The notes: generated by a model not told the origin, from the sequence alone. Counted from the stretch's first letter, positions 1-8,844 are shown. The stretch is DNA of 64,000 bases from an uncultured Roseobacter sp. (GCF_947491795.1 NZ_CANLKW010000006.1:36294-100293); one strand, 5' to 3'. Made by a program: numbers and translations.

Positions 1-1065
1 ATCCTGGCCTTCTGAAAGGGTTGGCCCCTGGGCCAGCATATCGAGGTCCGGTCCGACGATGCCCTTGTGGATAAAGGGGGCGCCGACCTCGACCGCCTGC
101 ATGCCGCATTCGCGCGTCAGAAAACGGGCGAGGGGGATTTCAAGCTGGCTGTCGGGGAAGAAAAACACTGTTTTGTCGCGCAGGCTTTCGGAGGCCTGGG
201 CGATGGCCTTGCGGGCCCGGGCGCGGGGCGCTGCGGTGACCCGGTCAAAGGTTTCGGCGTCTACGCCGAATTCATCAGCGATTTCGCGCAGCCAGGCGGT
301 GGTGCCTTCCTCGCCAAAGGGAAAGGGGGCTGCGAGGTGGTGCGCACCGCGCCGTTCAAGGGCGGCATGGGTGTCGCCCAGGAAGGGCTGCGTGAGGGCA
401 AAGACCGTGTTTTCGCCGATGCCCAGATCGCTGTCGGCGCGCGGGGCCGGCAGAACCCGGACAGGTCCGATACCCATCTGTGTCAGCAGGGAAACGGCCT
501 GTTCCTCGACCACGTCTGGCAGGGCGCCGACCAGAAGCAGCTGGCGTTCTGTGGTTTCCGGCAGAACCGGCACCATCGAAGCAAGGCAGGCGTCTTCGCC
601 CTGGGTGAATGTTGTCTCGATCCCGGAGCCGGAGAAGTTGAGCACGCGAACCGACGGCGCATATTTTTCGGTCATACGCTCAGCGGCGCGGCTGAGGTCG
701 AGTTTGATCACCTCGGAAGGGCAGGAGCCGACCAGAAAGAGCTGTTTGATGTCGGTGCGGCGGGCCAGCAGCTGATCCACCACCTTGTCGAGTTCTGCCT
801 GTGCGTCGGCCAGACCGGCGAGATCCGTTTCCTCGAGGATGGCGGTGCCGAACCTGGGTTCGGCGAAAATCATCACACCGGCGGCGGATTGCAGCAGGTG
901 CGCGCAGGTCCGGCTGCCGATCACCAGAAAGAAGGCATCCTGCATCTTGCGGTGCAGCCAGATGATTCCCGTCAGACCGCAGAAAACCTCCCGTTGCCCG
1001 CGCTGCTTGAGAATCGGCTCGTCACGACAACCACCGGTAACCGGAAGGCGGGGAAGATCGTTCAT
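1..1065 (-). CDS. bchN: Light-independent protochlorophyllide reductase subunit N (partial, C-terminus outside window)
   Basis: Reading leftward from ATG at 1065, about 355 codons are open to the window edge. The protein is the N subunit of dark-operative protochlorophyllide oxidoreductase, a nitrogenase-like enzyme that reduces ring D of protochlorophyllide. Cys29, Cys54 and Cys115 fit the three BchN cysteines that, with an aspartate from BchB, hold the 4Fe-4S NB-cluster. The start begins MNDLPRLP, and its ATG overlaps the bchF stop (ATGA at 1062-1065), so the two are translationally coupled. Known Rhodobacterales clusters continue bchB-H-L-M in this direction, outside the window. Confidence 0.95.
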   Translation of the reverse strand, partial: MNDLPRLPVTGGCRDEPILKQRGQREVFCGLTGIIWLHRKMQDAFFLVIGSRTCAHLLQSAAGVMIFAEPRFGTAILEETDLAGLADAQAELDKVVDQLLARRTDIKQLFLVGSCPSEVIKLDLSRAAERMTEKYAPSVRVLNFSGSGIETTFTQGEDACLASMVPVLPETTERQLLLVGALPDVVEEQAVSLLTQMGIGPVRVLPAPRADSDLGIGENTVFALTQPFLGDTHAALERRGAHHLAAPFPFGEEGTTAWLREIADEFGVDAETFDRVTAAPRARARKAIAQASESLRDKTVFFFPDSQLEIPLARFLTRECGMQAVEVGAPFIHKGIVGPDLDMLAQGPTLSEGQD

Positions 1066-1574
1066 GCGGCGACCCCCGCTGTCGTGTCAGAATGTGCGGC
1101 GGCCTGCAGTCGTGCGGCCCGGAGTTTCAGCACGAACTGAACTGCGTTCACCACATAGGCCGCGTAGGCCACGAGAGCGACGACCATCTGAGTGACCGGG
1201 TCCATCGCGCCGGAAAGCAGACCCCAGAGATAGAGCGTGTGCAGGGCGATGACTGCAAAGGAGAAAACGTCCTCCCAGAAGAAGGCGGGTGCGAAAAGGT
1301 ACTGACCGAAAACGATTTTTTCCCAAATCGCGCCGGTCACCATGATCACGTAGAGCGCCAGCGTCTTGAGCAGCACGGAGACCGTTGCAGCCATATATCC
1401 GTCGCCTGTCCAGAGATAGCGCACAACCAGCACGACAGATGCGAGGAAAATTACAAACTGCAAGGGTGCCAGAATGCCCTGGACAGTGGTCCAGCCCGTA
1501 GCGTCACGGCGGGCGCGTTCCTCTGGGGAATACAGGCCCGCGGGGACGCTTTTTCGTGGCTTCTGGCTGTGCAT
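1062..1574 (-). CDS. bchF: 3-vinyl bacteriochlorophyllide hydratase BchF
   Basis: 170 aa, small polytopic membrane protein. BchF hydrates the C3 vinyl group of (bacterio)chlorophyllide to hydroxyethyl on the path to bacteriochlorophyll a. About four hydrophobic segments are visible (roughly residues 33-52, 60-82, 95-118 and 125-148), with a basic N-terminus containing PEERARRDATGW. It is the first gene of the leftward bchFN unit. The region just upstream (1575-1870) carries two TGT-N12-ACA sites, so repression by PpsR under oxygen or light is likely. Length and context are normal for the family. Confidence 0.95.
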   Translation of the reverse strand: MHSQKPRKSVPAGLYSPEERARRDATGWTTVQGILAPLQFVIFLASVVLVVRYLWTGDGYMAATVSVLLKTLALYVIMVTGAIWEKIVFGQYLFAPAFFWEDVFSFAVIALHTLYLWGLLSGAMDPVTQMVVALVAYAAYVVNAVQFVLKLRAARLQAAAHSDTTAGVAA

Positions 1575-1633
1575 CCGGATGGTGACCTTTTTTGCAGGCT
1601 GTTACCCGGAAAGGTGCGACTTTTGGGGAAAAG

Positions 1634-1651
1634 TGTCAACTATAACTTACA
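1634..1651. promoter_or_regulatory. PpsR/CrtJ-type operator (TGT-N12-ACA), bchF-proximal
   Basis: A perfect TGT-N12-ACA palindromic site lies 60 bp upstream of the bchF start. Family knowledge: PpsR/CrtJ tetramers bind paired sites of this form and repress bch, crt and puc promoters. A second site at 1776-1793 lies 142 bp away in the same intergenic region. Confidence 0.8.
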
Positions 1652-1775
1652 CACTTGCGAATCTTCGATGACAATCCGGAATGACACTTTTTTAAGATGA
1701 AATTAACGAATACGTGGAAAATATGAGGAAAGCGCAGATCTTTAGCGCAATCCGGCCCGTCTTTCTGGGAAAACA

Positions 1776-1793
1776 TGTCAATTTGATTTGACA
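1776..1793. promoter_or_regulatory. PpsR/CrtJ-type operator (TGT-N12-ACA), ppaA-proximal
   Basis: A second perfect TGT-N12-ACA site lies 77 bp upstream of the ppaA start. With the site at 1634 it could control both divergent promoters and make ppaA-ppsR autoregulated. The remainder of the 296-bp gap (1575-1870) is AT-richer than its neighbours and contains no credible gene. Confidence 0.78.
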
Positions 1794-1870
1794 TTCATGG
1801 GGGAAGGGCAGACCTTTGACGCGCAAAGTAAGTCCGGGAGAACTGTACCCGGAGTACCCTGGGAAAAGCC

Positions 1871-2653
1871 ATGTCGACGGATGATCATACTGACCCGCGT
1901 GGCGCCTGGCGCAACCGACCGGTTCATGTCGACGCGCTCGCAACGCGGGTAATATCGGTACTCAGTGACAGGCAGGCTGTGTCTGCTGACGGGCTCCGGC
2001 GCTTTGTGCTGGATCATCTGATGCGCGCCATTCTGTGCCCCGGCCCGTTTTCGGCGGGCAACCTTTTTGAAGAGCTACGCGGTCACCGCGTGACCACCGA
2101 CGATATCATCGACAACTATGTTCCCTGCGTTGCGCGAGAGCTTGGCAGTGACTGGGTGGCTGACGACATATCCTTTGCCCAGGTGACGATCGGAACGCTG
2201 CGGTTGCAGTCTCTGGTCGGAGAAGCTGCCCGGACCATGCGGTTAGACCACAAAACCGATCAGGGCCGTTTACATGTGCTGGTCCTTGTCCCTGCGGGCG
2301 AGCAGCATTTTCTGGGGGCGAGCGTGCTGGACGCCCAGTTGCGCCGTATGGGCTGTGAAGTCAGCAGTTCCTATGATGAGGATGCGGGTTCCCTGACATT
2401 CCGTCTGATGCAGGATGCACCCGATCTGATTTTGATTACCTGCGCACGGTCCGAAACACTTGAAAGTGCGCGCAGGACGGTGCAGACCATTCGGAGCGCT
2501 GCCGGGAACGGGACAGTTGTTGCTCTGGGCGGTGCGATCGAAGGGGACGAAGAGGAACTGAAAGACCTGACGGGTGTGGACATTGTGACAAGGCGTGTGG
2601 CGGAGGCTGTATCGTTTTGTATGGCCAGATCTGCCGCGTCACTGCGTTTATGA
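1871..2653 (+). CDS. ppaA: PpaA/AerR photosynthesis regulator, B12-binding domain
   Basis: 260 aa. PpaA (AerR in R. capsulatus) is a cobalamin-binding antirepressor that modulates PpsR/CrtJ. The N-terminal ~125 residues are helical and carry the motif ELGSDWVADDISFAQVTIG. The C-terminal ~120 residues form a Rossmann-like B12-binding fold, starting LHVLVLVPAGEQHFLGA. His146 sits where AerR homologues ligand cobalamin. The gene ends in an ATGA overlap with ppsR (2650-2653), as in related phototrophs where the two work together. It is preceded by a PpsR-type site, so feedback control is probable. Confidence 0.92.
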   Translation: MSTDDHTDPRGAWRNRPVHVDALATRVISVLSDRQAVSADGLRRFVLDHLMRAILCPGPFSAGNLFEELRGHRVTTDDIIDNYVPCVARELGSDWVADDISFAQVTIGTLRLQSLVGEAARTMRLDHKTDQGRLHVLVLVPAGEQHFLGASVLDAQLRRMGCEVSSSYDEDAGSLTFRLMQDAPDLILITCARSETLESARRTVQTIRSAAGNGTVVALGGAIEGDEEELKDLTGVDIVTRRVAEAVSFCMARSAASLRL

Positions 2654-4077
2654 CTACTGGCGAAAATACGTTCTGGAGCAGCGGCGCAGTCCCTCTGATC
2701 GAACCGGAATTTCTGAGCAGCATCATTGGCGCCGCCTCTGACATTGCGCTCGTTGTCTCTGCCGAAGGGATCATCCTTTCGGTTGTTCTGAATTCGCACA
2801 TCGACTCCTTTGGAAACCTGAAGCACTGGGAAGGCCGCCCGGTCACCAAGTTTCTGACCGTAGAGTCTGTGCCAAAGTTTGAAAAAGCCCACAGCGCCTA
2901 TCTGGACGGAGAGGTTCCCGCCAAACCCCTGGAGCTGAACCACAGTGACAATGCGGTCTGGCAGTATCCTGTGCGTTATACATTCCACCGGTTTGGCCAG
3001 GAGGATGCCGCGCTGCTGCTCGGCCGCGATCTGCGGCCGATTGCGGAAACCCAGCAGCAACTGGTTCAGGCGCAGATAGCGCTGGAGCAGGGCTATGAGG
3101 CGCGGCGCGAATTTGACGCGCGCTACCGGGTGCTGATGTCGAACAGCTCGCAGGCGGTTGCCTTTGTTTCTGTCCTGACCGGGCGGATCGAGGATGCCAA
3201 TGAGGCGGCTGCCGGGTTGCTGGGCCTGAGTGCCGAAGCTCTGCAGGGCAGTGCCTTTGCCCAGCATTTCGCGGATCGTTCGAGTGTCGAGCTGACGGAA
3301 AGCCTGATGAACGCAACCCTCGCCGAAGAGGGCGGGCAGGTCACGCTGAGGGCTACACGGACCGGTCAGCAGGTTGTGTTGCAGCCTGTCGTTTTCCGGG
3401 CGGCGGGACAGCGTGTTCTGCTGTGCCGCATGAGCAGTGATCCGGGCGCGGGAAAACCGGCAGAGGCCGGTGCAGGCCAGATGTTGTCGCTGTTCCGGTC
3501 CGGCGTAGACGCGATGCTGTTTATGTCGCCCAAGGGTGTTGTGCTGTCTGTCAACGAAAGCTTTCTTGACCTGGCGGGTGCCCCGCATCTGTCGGATGTC
3601 GTCGGGCGCAGCTTTGCCGATTTTCTTGCGCGCGGTCAGATTGACCTGGGTGTCCTGACGGACCAGCCGCAGCGGTCCGGGCAGATGCGGTTTTATACAA
3701 CTCGTCTGATCAATGACCTCGGGACCCGTGTTGCGGTTGAAATATCTGCGACACGGCTGGACGACGGCGATGCGCCTGCAATCGGCTGTATCATCCGCGA
3801 CGTCAGCAGGTCCGAGGCAACCCGCGGTGGCGGAAATGTCGCCGGTCCGGGCCAGATGCCCGCCGAGCCTGCGCGCAAGGTCATGGACCTGGTGGGATCT
3901 GCCTCGCTCAAGGATATCGTGGCTGAAACCACGGATGTTGTTGAGAAGATGTGTATCGAGACAGCGGTTGAGCTGACAAACAACAACCGTGTCGCGGCGG
4001 CAGAGATGCTCGGCCTGTCGCGCCAGAGCCTGTATGTAAAGCTGCGCAAGTACGGATTGCTGGCCAAAAACGGCTGA
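2650..4077 (+). CDS. ppsR: Transcriptional repressor PpsR (CrtJ)
   Basis: 475 aa from the ATG at 2650 (MTTGENTF). An upstream in-frame start at 2617 lies inside ppaA and is less likely. PpsR represses bacteriochlorophyll, carotenoid and light-harvesting genes under high oxygen or light. The protein shows an N-terminal PAS-like region, a linker helix with Q/L heptads (about residues 135-165), two further PAS-like domains, and a C-terminal Fis-type helix-turn-helix (NNNRVAAAEMLGLSRQSLYV). A Cys at about residue 435, just before the helix-turn-helix, corresponds to the redox-active Cys424 region of R. sphaeroides PpsR. A second Cys lies in the middle PAS region. Coupled to ppaA by ATGA overlap. 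Confidence 0.95.
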   Translation: MTTGENTFWSSGAVPLIEPEFLSSIIGAASDIALVVSAEGIILSVVLNSHIDSFGNLKHWEGRPVTKFLTVESVPKFEKAHSAYLDGEVPAKPLELNHSDNAVWQYPVRYTFHRFGQEDAALLLGRDLRPIAETQQQLVQAQIALEQGYEARREFDARYRVLMSNSSQAVAFVSVLTGRIEDANEAAAGLLGLSAEALQGSAFAQHFADRSSVELTESLMNATLAEEGGQVTLRATRTGQQVVLQPVVFRAAGQRVLLCRMSSDPGAGKPAEAGAGQMLSLFRSGVDAMLFMSPKGVVLSVNESFLDLAGAPHLSDVVGRSFADFLARGQIDLGVLTDQPQRSGQMRFYTTRLINDLGTRVAVEISATRLDDGDAPAIGCIIRDVSRSEATRGGGNVAGPGQMPAEPARKVMDLVGSASLKDIVAETTDVVEKMCIETAVELTNNNRVAAAEMLGLSRQSLYVKLRKYGLLAKNG

Positions 4078-4114
4078 CGGCTGCGCCCTTTCTTCCACTT
4101 GCACCGACTCGAAG

Positions 4115-4132
4115 TGTCAGCCATAGTTGACA
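4115..4132. promoter_or_regulatory. PpsR-type operator abutting the bchG start codon
   Basis: A perfect TGT-N12-ACA site ends one base before the bchG ATG at 4134, in the 56-bp gap after ppsR. A bound repressor would cover the translation start and probably the transcription start of bchG. No Shine-Dalgarno sequence is visible in the 15 bases before the ATG because the site occupies them. Confidence 0.72.
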
Positions 4133-4133
4133 C

Positions 4134-5033
4134 ATGTCTGTCACTCAGGTCATACAGTCGCGCCGTTTCCCTGAACCAGCCGCCGCACTGCGTCTGATCA
4201 AGCCGATCACGTGGTTTCCTCCGATGTGGGCCTATCTGTGCGGTATTGTTTCGTCAGGTGTGTCGCCGTCAGGGCAGTGGAGCCTTGTTTTTCTGGGCGT
4301 GCTGCTTGCAGGCCCGGTTGTCTGCGGGATGAGCCAGGCGGCCAACGACTGGTGCGACCGGCATGTGGACGCCATAAACGAGCCCGACAGGCCGATCCCG
4401 TCCGGACGGATACCAGGCCGCTGGGGTCTGTGGATCGCGCTTGCGATGTCCGTGCTGTCCCTGGTGGTTGGCTGGCAGCTGGGTCCCTGGGGTTTCGGGG
4501 CCACGGTGATCGGTGTCCTGGCCGCATGGGCCTATTCCGCAGAGCCGGTGCGTCTGAAACGCTCGGGCTGGTGGGGGCCGGGCCTGGTGGGTCTGAGCTA
4601 TGAAAGCCTGCCATGGTTTACCGGGGCGGCAGTGCTGAGCGCCGGTGCGCCTGCGCTGCCGGTTGTGATTGTTGCCTTGCTCTATGGTATCGGCGCGCAC
4701 GGTATTATGACGCTGAACGATTTCAAAGCGCTGGAAGGGGACCGGCAAACCGGGGTCAATTCCCTGCCGGTCACTCTGGGGCCGGCACGCGCGGCCCGCG
4801 TTGCCTGTCTTGTGATGGCAGTGCCGCAGATCATCGTAACAGCGTTGCTGGTCCTGTGGGACAGACCCCTGCATGCCATTGCGGTTGCAGCGGTGCTTGC
4901 GTTGCAGTTCTGGGCAATGACCATCATGTTCCGTGACCCCAAGGCAAAAGCGCCCTGGTACAACGGCACGGGTGTTCTTCTTTACATTACCGGCATGATG
5001 GTGACGGCCTTTGCGATACGGGGGCTGACATGA
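4134..5033 (+). CDS. bchG: Bacteriochlorophyll synthase BchG (UbiA-type prenyltransferase)
   Basis: 299 aa integral membrane prenyltransferase that esterifies bacteriochlorophyllide a with geranylgeranyl diphosphate, the last committed step before side-chain reduction. The aspartate-rich motif NDWCDRHVDAINEPDRPIPS is the UbiA diphosphate-binding signature; a second conserved motif, LNDFKALEGDRQ, is near residue 205. About eight transmembrane helices are predicted by eye. KPITWFPPMWAYLCG near the N-terminus is typical of BchG, which supports this start despite the missing ribosome-binding site. Stop overlaps the next ATG (5030-5033). Confidence 0.95.
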   Translation: MSVTQVIQSRRFPEPAAALRLIKPITWFPPMWAYLCGIVSSGVSPSGQWSLVFLGVLLAGPVVCGMSQAANDWCDRHVDAINEPDRPIPSGRIPGRWGLWIALAMSVLSLVVGWQLGPWGFGATVIGVLAAWAYSAEPVRLKRSGWWGPGLVGLSYESLPWFTGAAVLSAGAPALPVVIVALLYGIGAHGIMTLNDFKALEGDRQTGVNSLPVTLGPARAARVACLVMAVPQIIVTALLVLWDRPLHAIAVAAVLALQFWAMTIMFRDPKAKAPWYNGTGVLLYITGMMVTAFAIRGLT

Positions 5034-6334
5034 GGCCGCTGAGCTGGGCAGGGATCGCGCGGCTGGGGCTGGTGCAGATGGCACTGGGATCGGTTGTTGT
5101 GCTGACAACTGCCACGATGAACCGGGTGATGGTCGTGGAACTGGCACTGCCAGCGATCCTGCCGGGGCTGCTGGTGTCTCTTTATTACGGCACGCAGTTT
5201 CTGCGTCCCCGTTTCGGTCATGGCGCGGATCAGGGCGGTCGCCGCACGCCCTGGATCATCGCCGGTGTTGCGTTGCTGGCGCTGGGGGCCGTGTGCGCGG
5301 CCTTGTCTGTGGGTCTGATGGAACGCGCGGCCTGGATGGGGATCGCGGCTGCGGTGCCGTCCTTTCTGCTGATCGGGCTGGGGATCGGTGCGGCGGGCAC
5401 AAACCTGCTGGCTCTGCTGGCCAGTCGCGTGAGCGAGGCGCGCCAGGCACCGGCGGGCAGCCTTGTATGGATCATGATGATATTCGGCCTGGCGGCAACC
5501 GGCATCACCGCTGGTCTGTTGCTGGATCCCTATACGCACAGCCGTCTGGTGGCTGTCACTGTGGGCGTGTGCCTTGTTGCTCTGACGCTTACCTGTATTG
5601 GTGTCTGGGGCCAGGAAGGGCAGGGCGGCATCAGTCAGGTCCGGGAAAAAGCGGCCTTCGGCGATGTGGCGCGGGAGTTCTGGAGCACGCCGCGGTTGCG
5701 GAACTTCACGGTTTTCGTCTTTGCCTCGATGCTTGCCTATAATCTCCAGGATCTGATCCTTGAACCCTTTGCGGGCCATGTCTTTGGCCTGACCGTCGGG
5801 CAGAGCACGCAACTGGGCGGGATGCATCACGCCGGGGCTCTGTGCGGGATGCTGCTGGTGCTTTTGTCCGGCACGCTGCTGGCGCGCTGGGTACATGTGC
5901 CGATCCGTTTCTGGGTTGTCGGCGGCTGTGTCCTGTCGGGTGTGGCGCTGACTGGTCTGGCCTGGGGCGGAACCCAGGCGGCGTCCTGGCCGCTGGGGCC
6001 CAATATCTTTACACTTGGTCTGGCCAATGGTGCCTTTGCCGTCGCCGCCATCGGGGCCATGATGCGCCTCTCCCGCGAGGGCGGGGATGGCCGTGAAGGT
6101 CTGAGGATGGGTCTGTTTGGTGCAGCACAGGCGATTGCCTTTGGCACGGGGTCGTTCATCGGCACCGCGATGGTCGACGTGATGCGCCAGATAACGACCA
6201 GCGATGCCGTGGCCTATGGGACCGTTTTCGCTTTTGAGGGCTTTGTATTTCTGATTGCTGCCGTGCTTGCGCTGCGGCTGACAACACCCCGCGCCAATCA
6301 GGCAGCGGGCACAGCAATGATGGCGGGAGAATGA
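5030..6334 (+). CDS. PucC-family MFS protein (bacteriochlorophyll delivery type)
   Basis: 434 aa, about twelve transmembrane segments, PucC/LhaA branch of the major facilitator superfamily. In Rhodobacter this position between bchG and bchP is held by orf428 (called bch2). Family members are thought to help deliver bacteriochlorophyll or assemble light-harvesting complexes rather than transport small solutes. The early motif FRPRFGHGADQGGRRTPWI (here LRPRFGHG) is characteristic. Coupled to bchG by ATGA overlap and one base from bchP. Its exact role is inferred from context. Confidence 0.88.
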   Translation: MRPLSWAGIARLGLVQMALGSVVVLTTATMNRVMVVELALPAILPGLLVSLYYGTQFLRPRFGHGADQGGRRTPWIIAGVALLALGAVCAALSVGLMERAAWMGIAAAVPSFLLIGLGIGAAGTNLLALLASRVSEARQAPAGSLVWIMMIFGLAATGITAGLLLDPYTHSRLVAVTVGVCLVALTLTCIGVWGQEGQGGISQVREKAAFGDVAREFWSTPRLRNFTVFVFASMLAYNLQDLILEPFAGHVFGLTVGQSTQLGGMHHAGALCGMLLVLLSGTLLARWVHVPIRFWVVGGCVLSGVALTGLAWGGTQAASWPLGPNIFTLGLANGAFAVAAIGAMMRLSREGGDGREGLRMGLFGAAQAIAFGTGSFIGTAMVDVMRQITTSDAVAYGTVFAFEGFVFLIAAVLALRLTTPRANQAAGTAMMAGE

Positions 6335-6335
6335 T

Positions 6336-7517
6336 ATGCAATATGACGTAGTTGTCGTCGGCGGGGGGCCATCCGGTGCCACCGCAGCACTTGATCTGGT
6401 CAACTCCGGCCACCGTGTGGCGCTGCTGGACAGGGAGGGGCGGATCAAACCCTGTGGCGGTGCGATTCCACCGCGTCTGATGCAGGATTTTCACATCAGC
6501 GATGCGCAGCTGCTGGCCAAGGTGAACACCGCCCGGATGATTTCGCCCACAGGGCGTCACGTGGACATTCCCATCGAGAACGGGTTTGTGGGCATGGTGG
6601 ACCGCAAGGATTTTGACCCGTTCCTGCGCCAGCGCGCGGCTGATGCCGGCGCGGACTATTTCACCGGGACATTCGTGCGGATCGACCGGCCTGATGGCAC
6701 GCCGGTTGTGATTTACCGGGACAAGGCGACCCAGCAGGAACGCGAACTGCCCTGCAAACTGGTCATCGGCGCAGATGGCGCGAAATCGCGTGTGGGTCTG
6801 GCCGAGGTGAAAGACGCCGACAAGGTGCCACTGGTGTTTGCCTATCACGAGATCATCAAGGCCCCGCCCAAATCCGATGTGTATGATCCCAAACGCTGTG
6901 ACGTGATCTATGACGGATCAATCTCGCCCGATTTTTACGGCTGGGTTTTCCCGCATGGGGACAGTGCCAGCGTCGGCATGGGCTCCGAGCTGTCGTCGGT
7001 GAACCTGAAAGAGGCAACTGCCGCATTGCGGAAGTCCTCCGGGCTGACCGACTGCGAGACAATCCGCAAAGAGGGCGCGCCGATTCCGCTGCGCCCACTG
7101 GACCGCTGGGACAATGGCAAAGACGTTCTGCTGGCCGGTGATGCCGCCGGTGTCGTGGCGCCATCGTCGGGTGAGGGGATTTACTATGCGATGGTCGGGG
7201 GCCGTGTCGCGGCGACGGCCTGTGCGGCCACACTTGCGTCGGGCCGGGTGAAGGATCTGCGTCTGGCGCGGCAGCTCTTTATGAAAGAGCACAAAATGGT
7301 TTTCCGGGTGCTGGGGTCTATGCAGAACGCATACTACCGCAGTGATGAACGCCGCGAACGGTTTGTGTCGCTGTGCCATGACATCGACGTGCAGCGCCTG
7401 ACCTTTGAGGCCTATATGAACAAGAAACTGGTGCGGGCGCGGCCCATGGCGCACCTGAAAATCGGATTGAAGAACCTTGCACATCTGACCGGGCTTGTGG
7501 CAACGACACGCGTATGA
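6336..7517 (+). CDS. bchP: Geranylgeranyl diphosphate/bacteriochlorophyll reductase BchP
   Basis: 393 aa flavoprotein of the geranylgeranyl reductase family. It reduces the geranylgeranyl tail of bacteriochlorophyll to phytyl. The dinucleotide-binding motif VVGGGPSGATAA is at residues 7-18, PCGGAIPP follows near residue 40, and the FAD-contacting GDAAGVVAPSSGEGI is at about 265-279. Length is normal. Stop overlaps the idi start (7514-7517), linking tail reduction with isoprenoid supply. Confidence 0.95.
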   Translation: MQYDVVVVGGGPSGATAALDLVNSGHRVALLDREGRIKPCGGAIPPRLMQDFHISDAQLLAKVNTARMISPTGRHVDIPIENGFVGMVDRKDFDPFLRQRAADAGADYFTGTFVRIDRPDGTPVVIYRDKATQQERELPCKLVIGADGAKSRVGLAEVKDADKVPLVFAYHEIIKAPPKSDVYDPKRCDVIYDGSISPDFYGWVFPHGDSASVGMGSELSSVNLKEATAALRKSSGLTDCETIRKEGAPIPLRPLDRWDNGKDVLLAGDAAGVVAPSSGEGIYYAMVGGRVAATACAATLASGRVKDLRLARQLFMKEHKMVFRVLGSMQNAYYRSDERRERFVSLCHDIDVQRLTFEAYMNKKLVRARPMAHLKIGLKNLAHLTGLVATTRV

Positions 7518-8053
7518 CGATCATGATCCCGGCCTGGGTAAACGGAACACTGACACCGGTTGAAAAGCTGGAGGCCCATGTCAAAGGCCTGCGGCACAAG
7601 GCTGTGTCCGTGTTCGTTCTCAAAGGGGATGCTGTGCTGATGCAGCAGCGGGCGATGTGTAAATATCATACGCCGGGGCTGTGGACGAACACCTGTTGCA
7701 CGCATCCGCAATGGGACGAAGCGCCGCTGGATTGCGCCAACCGGCGGCTGGATGACGAACTGGGTATCAAGGGCCTGGCACCGGATCACCGCCACCACCT
7801 GGAGTACCGCGCCGAAGTCGGGGACGGCCTGACCGAGCATGAGGTGGTGGACGTCTATGTTGCCGAAGCGGGCGACAGCCTGGTGATAGAGCCGAACCCG
7901 GAAGAGGTGATGGCCGTGGAATGGATCCGGTTTCCGGATCTGATCGCAGCGGTCGCGCGGCACCCGGAGCGCTATACGCCCTGGCTGCAGATCTATCTGC
8001 GCGACCACGCGGCCACGATTTTCGGCGCGCTGGCGGAAACAGAACAGGGCTGA
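7514..8053 (+). CDS. idi: Isopentenyl-diphosphate delta-isomerase, type I
   Basis: 179 aa Nudix-fold isomerase that interconverts isopentenyl and dimethylallyl diphosphate, feeding geranylgeranyl diphosphate to bacteriochlorophyll and carotenoids. The catalytic cysteine lies in TNTCCTHPQW, and the general base region is EHEVVDVY followed by NPEEVMAVEWI. It is last in the rightward ppaA-idi unit and is also found near bchP in Rhodobacter. The following 152 bp (8054-8205) hold no gene I can support. Confidence 0.94.
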   Translation: MTIMIPAWVNGTLTPVEKLEAHVKGLRHKAVSVFVLKGDAVLMQQRAMCKYHTPGLWTNTCCTHPQWDEAPLDCANRRLDDELGIKGLAPDHRHHLEYRAEVGDGLTEHEVVDVYVAEAGDSLVIEPNPEEVMAVEWIRFPDLIAAVARHPERYTPWLQIYLRDHAATIFGALAETEQG

Positions 8054-8205
8054 GAGCATCTGAGCTAGCCATAATCAGGGTTATGTTAATGAAACGCCTG
8101 CCCTTCAGCGCTGCGTGAACGTGATCTGCGGGCTTGCAGAGCATACCCCGGACAGCCGATACTGCAGATCAGTAACCAGAATTCAGGTACGGGCAGAAAC
8201 GCTGA

Positions 8206-8844
8206 ATGGATACGAGTGAAACACCGGTTCCCAGAACAGATCTGATCGTCTGTCCGCAGTGCGATGCGGCCTGGACACTTGCCCGGCCCGCCGCGGGCGA
8301 GCGCGCGATCTGCCAGCGCTGTGGGACTGTCCTGATCACACCACGCGCAAAAGCGGGCAAGCAGATCATCGCCCTGTCCATTGCAATTGCTGTCCTGATC
8401 CTGGCGGCTGCGGTCTTTCCGTTTCTCACCATATCCGCCGGCGGGGTGACCAACTCTGTGTCTGTTCTGCAGGCAGCACTTGCCTTCAGTGATGGCCCGC
8501 TGGTGGTATTGTCGCTGGCCACAGCAGCGCTTATCGTCTTTTTCCCGCTGACCCGCGTTTTGCTGTCTCTTTATGTGCTGGTGCCGATCGTCAGGGACCA
8601 GCCGCCTGCACGCTATGCCAGCCAGGCATTCCGTGTCTCCGAGGCCCTGCGGCCCTGGTCCATGGCAGAAATCTTTGTGATCGGCTGTGCTGTTGCTCTG
8701 ATCAAAATCAGTGACCTTGCAGATGTTTCTTTCGGACCCGCCTTCTGGATGTTTTCAGCACTTGTTCTGCTGGTCATCGTCAACGAAACCTATTTGTGCA
8801 GATGGTCTGTATGGAACGCGCTGAGCAAACCGGCGGCATCATAA
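8206..8844 (+). CDS. pqiA: PqiA-type membrane protein, N-terminal half
   Basis: 212 aa. It begins with a zinc-ribbon-like pair, CPQC...CQRC, near residues 16-40, followed by about four transmembrane helices. E. coli PqiA is one protein of ~417 aa with two such repeats; here the repeats are separate genes overlapping by 49 bp. PqiA works with PqiB and PqiC in moving lipids between inner and outer membranes. First gene of a pqiA-A-B-C operon. The downstream repeat, MCE protein and lipoprotein make the assignment firm. Confidence 0.85.
   Translation: MDTSETPVPRTDLIVCPQCDAAWTLARPAAGERAICQRCGTVLITPRAKAGKQIIALSIAIAVLILAAAVFPFLTISAGGVTNSVSVLQAALAFSDGPLVVLSLATAALIVFFPLTRVLLSLYVLVPIVRDQPPARYASQAFRVSEALRPWSMAEIFVIGCAVALIKISDLADVSFGPAFWMFSALVLLVIVNETYLCRWSVWNALSKPAAS

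Noticed and set aside
67..1140. 357-codon + strand frame over the bchN region
   Set aside because: It is the antisense shadow of bchN; its translation shows no known family, while the - strand gives the full BchN cysteine pattern.
2371..4104. 577-codon - strand frame opposite ppsR
   Set aside because: GC-rich shadow of ppsR and ppaA; arginine- and glutamine-rich composition and no recognisable domain.
4982..6448. 488-codon - strand frame opposite the PucC-like MFS gene
   Set aside because: His/Gln/Arg-rich shadow of a membrane protein gene that is fully supported on the + strand.
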